Positions 10,109-18,734 of a stretch of DNA of 64,000 nt are shown in pieces. Position numbers and translations under genes: made by a program. A model generated the notes under the pieces. That model searched no databases, was not told the origin of the DNA, and saw only the letters and a list, made by a program, of their open reading frames with translations. Source of the DNA: Rebecca billardiae RCC1528 (taxonomy: Eukaryota > Haptophyta); assembly GCA_965240325.2 (NCBI GenBank), contig OZ251222.1, positions 4,712,001 to 4,776,000 of the forward strand, read 5' to 3'. Numbering within the stretch: position 1 is the stretch's first letter; every line of letters begins with the position of its first letter.

Positions 10109-11203
10109 TCAGCTGCCGCTGAAGCCGACTGCCGATGCGGCAGCTGCTCGCCCCCGGCGCGCCTCCCACTCGCCGACCAGCCACTCCTCCGCCCCGACCA
10201 CCTCCAGCAGATACTCCCTCTCCTCCGCCGCGTCGTCGATGGCGAGCAGGAAGTCGAGCAGCGCCTCGTTGGCCTCGTGGCCGGTGCACGCGCCCAGCAG
10301 CCGGTTACCCCACTCGGCAAACGGCACGGCCACGGGGCGCTCGGGCTGGGGCGCTGGCTCGGCGTCGGCGGGGCGGAGCTGGGGCTGCGCCAGCGCGCCG
10401 CCGAGGCGCTCGGCGTCTGCAGCCCAGCCGGCCCCCGCCGCCGCCTCCGCCTCCGCCGCCGCCCCCGCCCCCGCGCCCGCCCACGGCGCGCCCTCCGCCT
10501 CCTCCGCCTCCTCCGCCTCCTCCGCGGCCGACAGCGCGAGCGCGAGCTCGAGCGCCTCCGCCTCGCTCAGCTCACCGTACAGCTGTGCGCACGAGAGGTG
10601 CGGCACGCGCGCGGGCTCGGCCGTGCTCCGCGCCCGCTCGCCACGCCGCTCCCACGCGCGCTGCGCCTCGGCCGCGTCCGCGCCGGGGTGCGCGCCGCCT
10701 GCCGCGCCGAGCGAGAGCCTGAGCGCGTGCGCCAGCTGGTGGTCGCCCTCCGCCTCTGTGGCGTCCGCGTCCGGGCCGGGGTGCGCGCCGCCTGCCGCGC
10801 CGAGCGAGAGCCTGAGCGCGTGCGCCAGCTGGTGGTCGCCCTCCGCCTCTGCGGCGTCCGCGTCCGGGCAGCCGTGCTCGGACTGGGCGCTGAGGCTGAG
10901 CGCGTGCGCCAGCGCCGCCTCCTCGCTCAGCCCGCCCTGCAGCGCCGCGAGCAGCGGGTCTTCGGCCGCGGCCGCCGTCGGCGCGCCGCGAGCCCCGCCG
11001 CCGCCGCCGGCCCCTCCCGCCGTCGGCCGGCGCGCGCGCGCGGGCCGCAGCGCTCTCGGCTCGAGAAAGTCCGACAGCAGCGCGTGCGGCTCGAGCGCAG
11101 CGGCGCACTCCTCGCTGCCGGAGCTCCACGCCTCGTCCGAGCAGCCCTCGGGTGGCGAGTCCAGCGCGCGGCGCGGACGCGGCGCGCGCTTGGCGCGACC
11201 CCG

Positions 11204-11237
<34 letters not shown>

Positions 11238-12226
11238 GCTCGATTCGCGGCCCCCGCCCGCGGGGGCGCGCGCGGCGCGGCGGCGGACGCGCGCGGGTGG
11301 GACGGGAGCCGATCGAGCCGGATGCCCAGCGCATGCACGATCATCCGCTGCGTCGCCGCGCCGCCGCCCGCGCGTGGCGGCGGCGCCATCTGCACGGGCG
11401 AGCCGACGAAGCCTGCGGCGGCAGCGGCCGAGGGCGGCGCGAGCGCGGCCGCGCGCTGCGGCGGCGGCGGCGGCCTCGCCGCGGCGGCGGCGCGGCGCTC
11501 GGCGCGCTTCTGCCGGGTTGGGCACGCTGCGCTGAGCATGCCCAGCTCGCCGAGCGCCTCGTCGAGCGCCATCGGCCGCGCGCTGCCCATCCCCGCACGC
11601 GCCGCACCGCGCCCTGCGCCCTCGCCCTCAGCGCCCGGCTGGCGCGCGCCGACGCGGAGGCCTGCGCCTCCGCCCAGCCCGCCGTCCTCGTCCATCGACG
11701 CCTGGTGCGCGAGCCACCACGGGAAGAGCTCGCCGAGCCGCGCGTAGTCGTGGTCCCAGTAGGGCCAGGACTTCATCAGCCGCTCGAACGAGGCGTACGA
11801 CCGGCGCGTGTGCACGGCAGGATCGTATCGCGCGCCCGGCGCAGCGCGCGCCGGCGGCAGATCCGCGGCGGGCGGCGCGGGCGGTGCAGGCGCCTCGGCG
11901 TGCGCGGGTGGCGGAGGAGGTCGAGCGCGCGCATCGCCGGCCGGCGCGCCCTTCCGCCGGCCGACGACGACGTCGAGCTCCTCGAGCAGCGCCGTGACGC
12001 GCACAGCGTGGTCTCCCTGCAGCTCGAGCTCTGCGCCGCTGCCGGCCGGCACGCGCCCCCCCGCGCCGTGCCGGCGCTTGAGCTCGTGCAGCAGGGCATC
12101 CGCGCCGCTCTGGATGTTGCGCACGACCGTGACCACCTTGCCGTGGCTCCGCTTCTCGACGGCGACCGGCAAGCCACCCTTCTTCGTCGCATGCACTCGG
12201 ATGGCGGCCACGTCCGCCGCCGCCAT
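10109..12226 (-). CDS. SUI1 (eIF1-like) domain protein with four UIM-like motifs and a GIGYF-like C-terminus
   Basis: Intronless, 705 residues from ATG 12226. Residues ~5-90 are a SUI1/eIF1-type domain: VHATKKGGLPVAVEKR, VTVVRNIQSG, LLHELKRRHGAGG and ELQGDHAVRV follow the eIF1 order. A short conserved-looking block (SWPYWDHDYARLGELFPWW) lies near residue 150. Low-complexity sequence follows. Then come four ubiquitin-interacting-motif matches (acidic cluster, L-x-x-A-x-x-x-S): EEAALAHALSLSAQ, two copies of GDHQLAHALRLS in a 31-residue duplication, and EALELALALSAAEE. The end (VPFAEWGNRLLG...LLDFLLAIDD...) resembles the short helical motif at the C-terminus of GYF-domain/GIGYF proteins. No GYF domain is seen. 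A role linking initiation control to ubiquitin recognition is inference. The upstream ORF extension to 12583 overlaps the divergent gene and was not used. Confidence 0.75.
10682..10867 (-). repeat. 93-bp tandem duplication carrying two UIM-like motifs
   Basis: Units 10682-10774 and 10775-10867 are nearly identical and in frame (31 codons each), so each adds one complete UIM-like motif to the protein. Confidence 0.9.
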
Positions 12227-12272
12227 CGCCGCGACGTCCAAGGAGCGGCTCTTCAAGGCCCACGAATCCACG
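12227..12272. promoter_or_regulatory. 46-bp divergent start-to-start spacer
   Basis: Separates the ATG of the SUI1/UIM gene (minus) from the ATG of the Ppx/GppA-like gene (plus). The 5'UTRs or promoters must overlap the opposite gene. No TATA element seen. Confidence 0.5.
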
Positions 12273-13358
12273 ATGGCGTCCGACGATGAGGGCGACCTCC
12301 CTGTGGGTGAGGTGCACAGGCGCGGCGCGTTCGACATCGGCAGCGGCGCGATCAAGCTGCAGATCGCCGACGTCGACGCCGAATCCGGCGCGCTGCTGCG
12401 CGTCCTCTTCGCGCACGAGGAGCCCGTCAAATTTGCGCTCGACTGGAAGACGCACGGCGAGCTGAGCGCGCAGATCCAGCACGCGGGCATGGTGGTGCTG
12501 CGCGACATGTGCGCGCGGTGCTCGCGGAGCGGGGTCACCGCGTACGCGGCCATCGCCACCGAGGTCTTCCGCAAGGCGCCCAACGGCCCCGCCTACCTCG
12601 CGGGGCTGGCGAACGAGCTCGGCCTGCGCGTGGAGACGGTGTCGCAGCAGGAGGAGGCGCGCCTCGGCTTCCTCACCGCGGTGGCGCTGAGCGCGCGGCC
12701 GCGCGCCGAGGTGATCGCGTGGGACTCGGGCGGCGCGAGCTTCCAGATCACCAAGGCCGACGCCAGCGGCGAGCTCCTCGTCTACTCGGGCGCGCTCGGC
12801 GCGAGCGTCGCGACCGCGCTGCTGGTGGAGCGCGTGCAAGGCTCCAGCCTGGCCGCCAAGCCCACGCCCAACCCGTGCACGCTCGACGAGGCGGAGGCGC
12901 TGGTCGCGCTGCTGCGCGAGGCGCTGCCCGAGCCGCCGGCGTGGCTGCGCGCCGCGCCCATCGTCACCGCCATCGGCGGCCCGCTCTCGCTCTTCAACAT
13001 GGCGGGGCAGGTGCTGCGCGAGGAGGCGGGCGGGCCGCCCGCTCAGGGCCATCCGGCGGCGGCAGCGGACGGCGCCGAGTCGGCGGCGGCGGCGGCGCCC
13101 GCGGCCGACCCTGCGGGCGTGCGCGGCGCGCAGCCCGTGCGCCTGCGCCTCGAGCAGGTGCGCGGCGCCTTGCTCGCCAAGCTGGGCGAGTCTGACGAGG
13201 TGCTGCGCGCGTGCGGCTACCGCGAGGTCGAGCTGCTGCTGCCCAAGCTCTGCCTGCTCTGCGCGGTGATGGAGAGGTGCGACCTGCGCGAGGTCGAGTA
13301 CGTGCCGGCAATCGGCTCGTGCGCCGGGCTGCTCGTGAGCGGCGAGCGCTTCAGGTGA
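12273..13358 (+). CDS. Ppx/GppA phosphatase family protein
   Basis: 361 residues, no intron. The family (ASKHA fold) includes bacterial exopolyphosphatase and guanosine pentaphosphatase. Seen: the phosphate-1-like loop FDIGSGAIKLQIADVD at residues ~15-30; ATEVFRKAPNGPAYL and VSQQEEARLGF near 100-130, which match the conserved 'T.A.R.A.N...f' and 'i.G.eEAr' stretches; and phosphate-2 WDSGGASFQI near 150. The C-terminal HD-like domain of long bacterial Ppx is absent (bacterial enzymes ~500 aa), so this is the short two-lobe form. Substrate is unknown; polyphosphate or a nucleotide is likely. A Pro/Ala-rich insert lies near residues 250-290. Confidence 0.8.
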   Translation: MASDDEGDLPVGEVHRRGAFDIGSGAIKLQIADVDAESGALLRVLFAHEEPVKFALDWKTHGELSAQIQHAGMVVLRDMCARCSRSGVTAYAAIATEVFRKAPNGPAYLAGLANELGLRVETVSQQEEARLGFLTAVALSARPRAEVIAWDSGGASFQITKADASGELLVYSGALGASVATALLVERVQGSSLAAKPTPNPCTLDEAEALVALLREALPEPPAWLRAAPIVTAIGGPLSLFNMAGQVLREEAGGPPAQGHPAAAADGAESAAAAAPAADPAGVRGAQPVRLRLEQVRGALLAKLGESDEVLRACGYREVELLLPKLCLLCAVMERCDLREVEYVPAIGSCAGLLVSGERFR

Positions 13359-13608
13359 CGCCGCTGCTCTGCGTCGAGGAGGCTCGCTGGCGAATCTCAG
13401 GACGGGGCGGACAGATGCACTTGCCGATTGACGACGATCCGCGATATGGCGATATCGTCATGACGACGAATCAATCTAGCATCACTACGACATATCACGC
13501 ATGCCGAATGATGTATAGTCTGCGACACTGTCGAGTCCGCTCTGCCGACCGTCGCGTCGGCCTCGCTTCATCAGCATATCATCGTCATCATATATATGTG
13601 GGGTATAG

Positions 13609-14212
13609 TTATTGGTACAATAACTGATTGTCTAAGAGGACGACAAGAACGCCGGGCGCCAGCGCCGCTCATCAGCCACATCGCCCTCTATATCGTCTGT
13701 GTCGCGTCGTCTGATACTGTATATATATATATATATGTTTAGCGCCGTCCGCCTCGTGAACGCCGACGCCAACTGCTGGCCGAAGGTGGGCACGCCGCCT
13801 GGCATGTCGATGCTGAGGCGGCTGCGTGTGTTCCTACTCAGTGATGGGATTTATGTGTCGTCCTCATGCCTTGGCCAGCGGCAGCAGATGCGGTGGGCAT
13901 GCCGCTCGCCGTCGACGTCGCCGAAAGATGTTGGTCGGTGCACGCGACGCGCCACCCGCGTGCGAGCCGCCGCCGCCGGCGACGCAGGACGAGCTTGGCT
14001 GAAGCCACCTCGCACGCCGCGCCTGGCGAAGCAGGCGGCAGAGGCCGGCGCCGGAAACCGATCTCCTGGGCGGCAGAAAAACCCGGACAGACTGTTTGTC
14101 CGGGAGCAGCCCTTTGAGGCGATGGTCTGTTACAGGGCGATGTGGCTGATGAGCGGCGCTGGCGCCCGGCGTTCTTGTCGTCCTCTTAGACAATCAGTTA
14201 TTGTACCAATAA
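13609..14212. mobile_element. Non-autonomous TIR element (MITE-like), intact copy
   Basis: Terminal inverted repeats 13609-13687 and 14134-14212 are 79 bp each and appear identical. The 446-bp interior has no transposase. The interior carries a hairpin (CCCGGACA-gactgtt-TGTCCGGG) at about 14083-14105. The right end is followed by CCCCCC and then an (AT)n tract; the left outer flank is GGGGTATAG preceded by TATATAT, consistent with insertion into TA-rich DNA. The right ~290 bp recur at 47113-47397. Confidence 0.85.
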
Positions 14213-14216
14213 CCCC

Positions 14217-14218
<2 letters not shown>

Positions 14219-14274
<56 letters not shown>
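14219..14274. repeat. (AT)n microsatellite beside the TIR element
   Basis: 56 bp of pure AT dinucleotide immediately beyond the right TIR. Confidence 0.98.
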
Positions 14275-14277
<3 letters not shown>

Positions 14278-14368
14278 GATCGTCGTCCGATCAGAGTCGT
14301 CGATCGTGATGATGATATATGACGACGATGCGTGCGCATATCGTCATAGCGCACTGTGATATGACGAT

Positions 14369-14426
14369 ACAGTTTACTGCTACTAAGAATAAGAGACGCA
14401 CACATCAGCTCCGGCAGGCGAGATTG
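14369..14426. repeat. Dispersed repeat, copy A
   Basis: About 55 bp whose reverse complement recurs at 28946-28994, with small indels and substitutions. Includes TAAGAATAAGAGACGCACAC. Function unknown. Confidence 0.75.
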
Positions 14427-14973
14427 ACGCCCGCCCAAACTGTCACGACCGCTCATGAAGCCGCCGTTGCCAATGGTAGCGCCGTCATCGCGGAAATCCA
14501 TTCAGCCGTCCGCCTGCGAGGCCTCGATGAGGGCTGCGGCCGCCTCGCGGCGCGCCAGCGCCCGTCGTCCTCGCCCCACCGTCGTCATCCACAAAACGTC
14601 GACATACAGTAGTATGACTACGATGACAGTCATGATGCACTACCGCCGTGCGTCGTGGTTCAGACGATAACTGGCGGTCGTCGTCATCACGATCGTCCTA
14701 CACGTTACTACGCAATAAGACGACAACTGCTGAGCTGCTGTCCGTGCTGCGCGCATCATGACCGTCGTCACACCGCATCAAGCCATCATGATGTCGATGA
14801 CATATGCATGTACTGCAGTCGTCGCGATTTATTACGAGTACGCGACGACACTACTGCTATATATATATACACACATCAATGATGACGACACAACGACTGA
14901 CGACTGTCATGAGTCGTCAGACGTCAGCCATCGGACAGCATGCGTATGCATCACACTGTATCATGCGTCGTCG

Positions 14974-16482
14974 TCAGATGTTTGCAAACTTCGGCAATGC
15001 CTGCGTGATCAGTGCGATGTTGTCGGCAGCAATCATCGGCGCCGTCAAGTGAGCACGCTTTTGACGGTGCGTCGTCTTGCTCCGCGGCGCCGCCAGGCTT
15101 TGGGCCAGGCCGACGATGGCATGGCCCGTGGGCGCCCTGAGCTCAAAAGGCGCTGCATGCGATGCCGGGACCCTGCCGTCGGCATGCGCGCAGACCGAAC
15201 GGCTCACACGCTCGTCGTGCATCAAAGAGGCAGGATCTCGCCGCGTGACCAACTGGAGAGCGCAGATGCGCGCCGAGCCGTACGGCCCTACTTGCTGGCG
15301 CCAGCCGCGCAGGGCGACCAGGTACGCACCCGCCTCGATGGAGAGCCGCTGAGTATGACGTCCGCATCCAAAGTGATTTGGGCAGTCCAGCATCTTGAAG
15401 TCAATTCCTTCGATAAAGTCGAAGTCCGTGTGGACGTTCACCTGCATGACGCGCGGCGCAGCGCACGCCGCCCAGTGCGCGCGGTTCTCGCACGCGCATG
15501 CATGCGCACTCGGCGTGTGCGCCGCGAGATGGCGCGTGCACAGCCCAAGGTCTGCGACACTGCCGCACGATGTGACGCGGAGCGAGAGCGAGTGGACGTG
15601 CTCGCCGGGCGGCGCGCCCAACTCGAGCGCCGCGCCTTCGCACCGGCCGTACACCGGCGAGGCGCGGCCGAGGCTCGTGACGAACTGCAGGCCGGCCTCG
15701 CGCACTGCGCCGCCAACCGCACCGCGCGTCGCCCCTGTCCACGTGCGCACGCTCAGCAGCGACTCGTTGGGCTCGAGGCAAAAGGGCGGGCCAAGCGCGC
15801 CGTGTGAGCCGCCCCAGACGGTTGCCGTGCCGTCCGAGTAGTGGAACTCGATGCCGTTCACGAACTCGCCAGAGCGCGCCGTGAGCATGCATAGGCGCGC
15901 CGTCGCAGTCGCGACAGGAGCGTAGGCGGGGCGGAGCGTGCAGTAGCACGGCCGCACGAGCGCCGAGATCTCGGCGAGGACGATGTCACTTGGCGCGCAG
16001 CGCGTGCGCAGTGCGATCCGCGTAGGATATTCGCGGCCCATCTCCACGTCGAGCGAGATCACTTCCGTTCCCGGCGGCGCCACCAGCTCGAAGTTCTCGC
16101 TCCCTCCGGGCCCGCCCCACGTCGGCGAGGATCGACCGCGGCTCGTGAGGAAGGCGAGTGCGTCGACGTGGTCACCACGGCAGCCACGCACGCCAATGAG
16201 AAACTCACCAGGCAAGAGATGGAACGGCTCGCACTCCGTGCCGCCGCTGCCGCCCCAGCGCGCGCTCGTGCCGTCGGAGTAATGGAAAGCAAGCGCATCG
16301 ACCCAGCAGCCGGTGCGCGCGCTGATCGTGCGAAGCCAGCGCGCGTTGAGCAGGCGCAAGAAGTACGCGACACGGCGCAAGCAGTCGGGCGGGAGATGGG
16401 CCAGGGGGCTGAGCGCGCCGAGACGCGGGTGCAGCGCCATCGCCAGCGCGAGGGCGCGGTGGTAGTCCTGGGTGGCGTTCAT
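14974..16482 (-). CDS. Protein with three jacalin-like lectin repeats and a possible F-box-like N-terminus
   Basis: 502 residues from ATG 16482 to TGA 14974, no intron. Residues ~25-50 (LSPLAHLPPDCLRRVAYFL) resemble an F-box helix start, a weak match. Jacalin-like repeats: ~58-155 (VDALAFHYSDGT, WGGSGG, GEFLIGVRG, GRSSPTWGG); ~203-305 (VNGIEFHYSDGT, VWGGSHG, LGRASPVYG, GAPPGEHVHSLS); and a more diverged third, ~345-460 (FIEGIDFKML, SIEAGAYLVALRG). The family binds carbohydrates through a beta-prism fold. No signal peptide is seen, so a cytosolic or nuclear sugar/glycoprotein reader is likely; with an F-box it could be a ubiquitin-ligase receptor (inference). The open frame extends upstream into the foldback element, but the first sensible ATG lies 58 bp before that element. 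Confidence 0.75.
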   Translation of the reverse strand: MNATQDYHRALALAMALHPRLGALSPLAHLPPDCLRRVAYFLRLLNARWLRTISARTGCWVDALAFHYSDGTSARWGGSGGTECEPFHLLPGEFLIGVRGCRGDHVDALAFLTSRGRSSPTWGGPGGSENFELVAPPGTEVISLDVEMGREYPTRIALRTRCAPSDIVLAEISALVRPCYCTLRPAYAPVATATARLCMLTARSGEFVNGIEFHYSDGTATVWGGSHGALGPPFCLEPNESLLSVRTWTGATRGAVGGAVREAGLQFVTSLGRASPVYGRCEGAALELGAPPGEHVHSLSLRVTSCGSVADLGLCTRHLAAHTPSAHACACENRAHWAACAAPRVMQVNVHTDFDFIEGIDFKMLDCPNHFGCGRHTQRLSIEAGAYLVALRGWRQQVGPYGSARICALQLVTRRDPASLMHDERVSRSVCAHADGRVPASHAAPFELRAPTGHAIVGLAQSLAAPRSKTTHRQKRAHLTAPMIAADNIALITQALPKFANI

Positions 16483-16539
16483 CTTGGCCGTTGGAGCTTT
16501 GGCGGAGGTCGCTCGTCGTCGCTCCGCAGTCGGTCGATC

Positions 16540-17645
16540 CAAGGGAGGTCCGGGCCGGGAGCTCCCAGCGAGCGGCCAGCGCGACATCACCTCAAGGTTT
16601 TTCCTGAGCGCCGGGCGGCAGCGGCGGCGAGGGCGGTGCTCCGCTGGCGGGGCGCGCACGGGGCACGGCGCTGCGGGCGCGGATGTGTCCGCAGAGCCGG
16701 CGCGTGCGGACGGGCTGTTGCGGGAGAGCATCTGGCGCCCTCCTGCGCCGCGCGCATTGCGCCACGCCTCTTTCGCCTTGACTCAGGGCAGCGCGCACAT
16801 GCGCGCTGCGTCAAGGCCAGCCTTGCCGCGCCGCAGCCGACCGCACGCGCGCCGTGCGCGGCGTGGTCGGGAAGGAACGGGCGCGGCTGCCGGGCGAGAT
16901 GGCGACATCACGTGCGCACGCCATGTCGTCCCGCGGCGCCGCGAAAGGGCGCGATAACGGATCCGCACAGCTGTTGACGAGTGCTGATTTCTTGCCGTGC
17001 CTGAAGCCAGACCTGAGCTCGAAAAAGATGATGAAAGTGCATCAGCGCGAGGAAAGCGTCGCACCCAGCACTTCTACATGGCCACGTGGTGATGGACATT
17101 CATGTAAGAGTAGTCCGCGTGCCCGTCTGGCACTGTTCTGTGTCTCAATGATCGTCCCGACAAGGGTCGCGACCGCGAGGCCGTGCAGACCATTTGAGAC
17201 AACTCGAAGAGGCGTGCAAACGGACCGGCGACACGCTCGTCAAGGCGTGGCGGGGCGGCATGGCGTGCGCACGTGATGTCGCCATCTCGCCCGGCAGCCA
17301 CGCCCGTTCCTTCCCGACCACGCCGCGCACGGCGCGCGCGCGGTCGGCTGCGGCGCGGCAAGGCTGGCCTTGACGCGGCGCGCATGTGCGCGCTGCCCTG
17401 AGTCAAGGCGAAAGAGGCGTGGCGCAATGCGCGCGGCGCAGGAGGGCGCCAGATGCTCTCCCGCAACAGCCCGTCCGCACGCGCCGGCTCTGCGGGCACA
17501 TCCGCGCCCGCAGCGCCGTGCCCCGTGCGCGCCCCGCCAGCGGAGCACCGCCCTCGCCGCCGCTGCCGCCCGGCGCTCAGGAAAAAACCTTGAGGTGATG
17601 TCGCGCTGGCCGCTCGCTGGGAGCTCCCGGCCCGGACCTCCCTTG
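16540..17645. mobile_element. 1.1-kb foldback: ~386-bp near-perfect inverted repeats
   Basis: Arms 16540-16925 and 17259-17645 are reverse complements with only a few substitutions and one 1-bp indel in an A/T run. The spacer is 333 bp (16926-17258) with no recognisable gene. Opposite-strand ORFs over the two arms translate almost identically, which confirms the symmetry. This looks like a foldback/MITE-type element or a recent inverted duplication. No clear target-site duplication was seen. It lies 58 bp upstream of the jacalin gene start. Confidence 0.9.
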
Positions 17646-17808
17646 CCGGCACGGACGGTCACGATGGACAGAGTCAGAGCGCGCGTAACTGTAGCGACAG
17701 TCTGATGGCAGGCTGTGCGTGGCCTGTGCCTGCTGTGCAGGCAAAGTTGGATGCGAGATGTATGGCCGTCAGTCCGTCTGTGTGACACTCTGGCAGCAGT
17801 ACGGTCTC

Positions 17809-18441
17809 TCACTGGGATTCATCGTCAGTGGCATCCTTCACGCGGACGACTGACGGGAATGGCTGCAACCAGCCACGCTCGATGACCGCATCAATGGCAG
17901 CGGCTGCACCGGCAAACGCGCAGCCGGCCACGACGAGGGCGGTCACGCCTTGCGCGAGCATGGTGCCGTCAAGGTAGAGGCCAAGCGGTGGGCAGCGAAG
18001 CGGTGCTACCAAGCACGAGTCCGACACGTGGACGGCGGGTGCGGCGCGCGACACTGCAAAAGCACCGACGACACCCATGCGTACCTGCATGTCGCCATCC
18101 TCGCGCATCGCGTACCTGTACGTGATGGCAAAGAGCGCGCAGGATATAGCTATCGTGTCCACGTCGTACTCCCACTGCGCGAACTTGAAGCCGTCCGCGA
18201 CGGCGGCTGCGGGTAGTGCGGCGATTGAGCCGCTCACCGCGCCGACGACGGCTGCCTTTGCCGACTCCAGACGCTGCGCGCCGTCCGAAATGCCGCCGAG
18301 CGCCCAGCGCCCGGGCTTGTCAGCGTCCATCACAGTGGCGCTCCGCAGCCGCGGCAGGGCGCGCGGAGTGCCGCCGCCCTGGCGGCGGCACTCCGCGCGC
18401 CCTGCCGCGAGCGTCGCGGCGACGAGAAGGGCCAGCGGCAT
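17809..18441 (-). CDS. Conserved plastid-type membrane protein of unknown function
   Basis: 210 residues from ATG 18441, no intron. The middle (residues ~75-170) resembles an uncharacterised family shared by plants, algae and cyanobacteria: FKFAQWEYDVDTIAISCALF, AITYRYAMREDGD, MGVVGAFAVSRAAPAVHV, CPPLGLYLDGTML and LVVAGCAFAGAAAAIDAVIE. Three hydrophobic stretches suggest a membrane protein. The N-terminus (MPLALLVAATLAAG followed by a basic segment) fits a bipartite signal plus transit peptide, as in secondary-plastid algae. The transit-like segment is encoded by a near-perfect 60-bp palindrome (18350-18409). Function is not known for the family. Confidence 0.75.
   Translation of the reverse strand: MPLALLVAATLAAGRAECRRQGGGTPRALPRLRSATVMDADKPGRWALGGISDGAQRLESAKAAVVGAVSGSIAALPAAAVADGFKFAQWEYDVDTIAISCALFAITYRYAMREDGDMQVRMGVVGAFAVSRAAPAVHVSDSCLVAPLRCPPLGLYLDGTMLAQGVTALVVAGCAFAGAAAAIDAVIERGWLQPFPSVVRVKDATDDESQ
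18350..18409. repeat. 60-bp near-perfect palindrome (29-bp arms, 2-nt centre) inside a coding region
   Basis: Arms 18350-18378 and 18381-18409 are exact reverse complements around CT. It encodes the basic, Arg-rich part of the predicted targeting peptide of the 17809-18441 gene, so the transcript would form a very stable hairpin near its 5' end. Confidence 0.95.
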
Positions 18442-18734
18442 TACGGCCTCCGCGCGTCAGCAACTTGCGCCCTTTCGTTGATTTGACGCGAAGCCGAGGC
18501 CGGACTGACGAAGAATCGTCCGGACGTGAATTGCGGAAGTGCATGCGGGCGCGACTCCCGCAACGGCGACTTGTGCCGGCGAATGAAGCCGGGAAACCGC
18601 CGTGCCGGTCACTTTTGGCTTCTCACCCGTGGCAACGGAGGACGTCCTTCAGCTTCTAGAAGCCTCAGCCGGCCTGATTCCCGCCAGTGTCATCTCCGGC
18701 TAGCTGCACGTCGCGCCGGCACCGCGCGGAGAGG
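18442..18734. promoter_or_regulatory. 293-bp divergent intergenic region
   Basis: Lies between the start of the plastid-type gene (minus) and the ABCC gene (plus). No clear promoter motif recognised. Confidence 0.4.

Larger units (their letters stand above)
13359..14973. other. Intergenic region containing a TIR element, AT microsatellite and a dispersed repeat
   Basis: 1.6 kb with low GC outside the element. Holds the TIR element 13609-14212, the (AT)n run 14219-14274 and a dispersed repeat at 14369-14426. ORFs here are short and AT- or ATCATC-derived; no gene is called. Confidence 0.7.

Noticed and set aside
12227-12583. Upstream extension of the SUI1/UIM ORF
   Set aside because: It overlaps the divergent Ppx/GppA-like gene and shows no SUI1-related sequence before ATG 12226.
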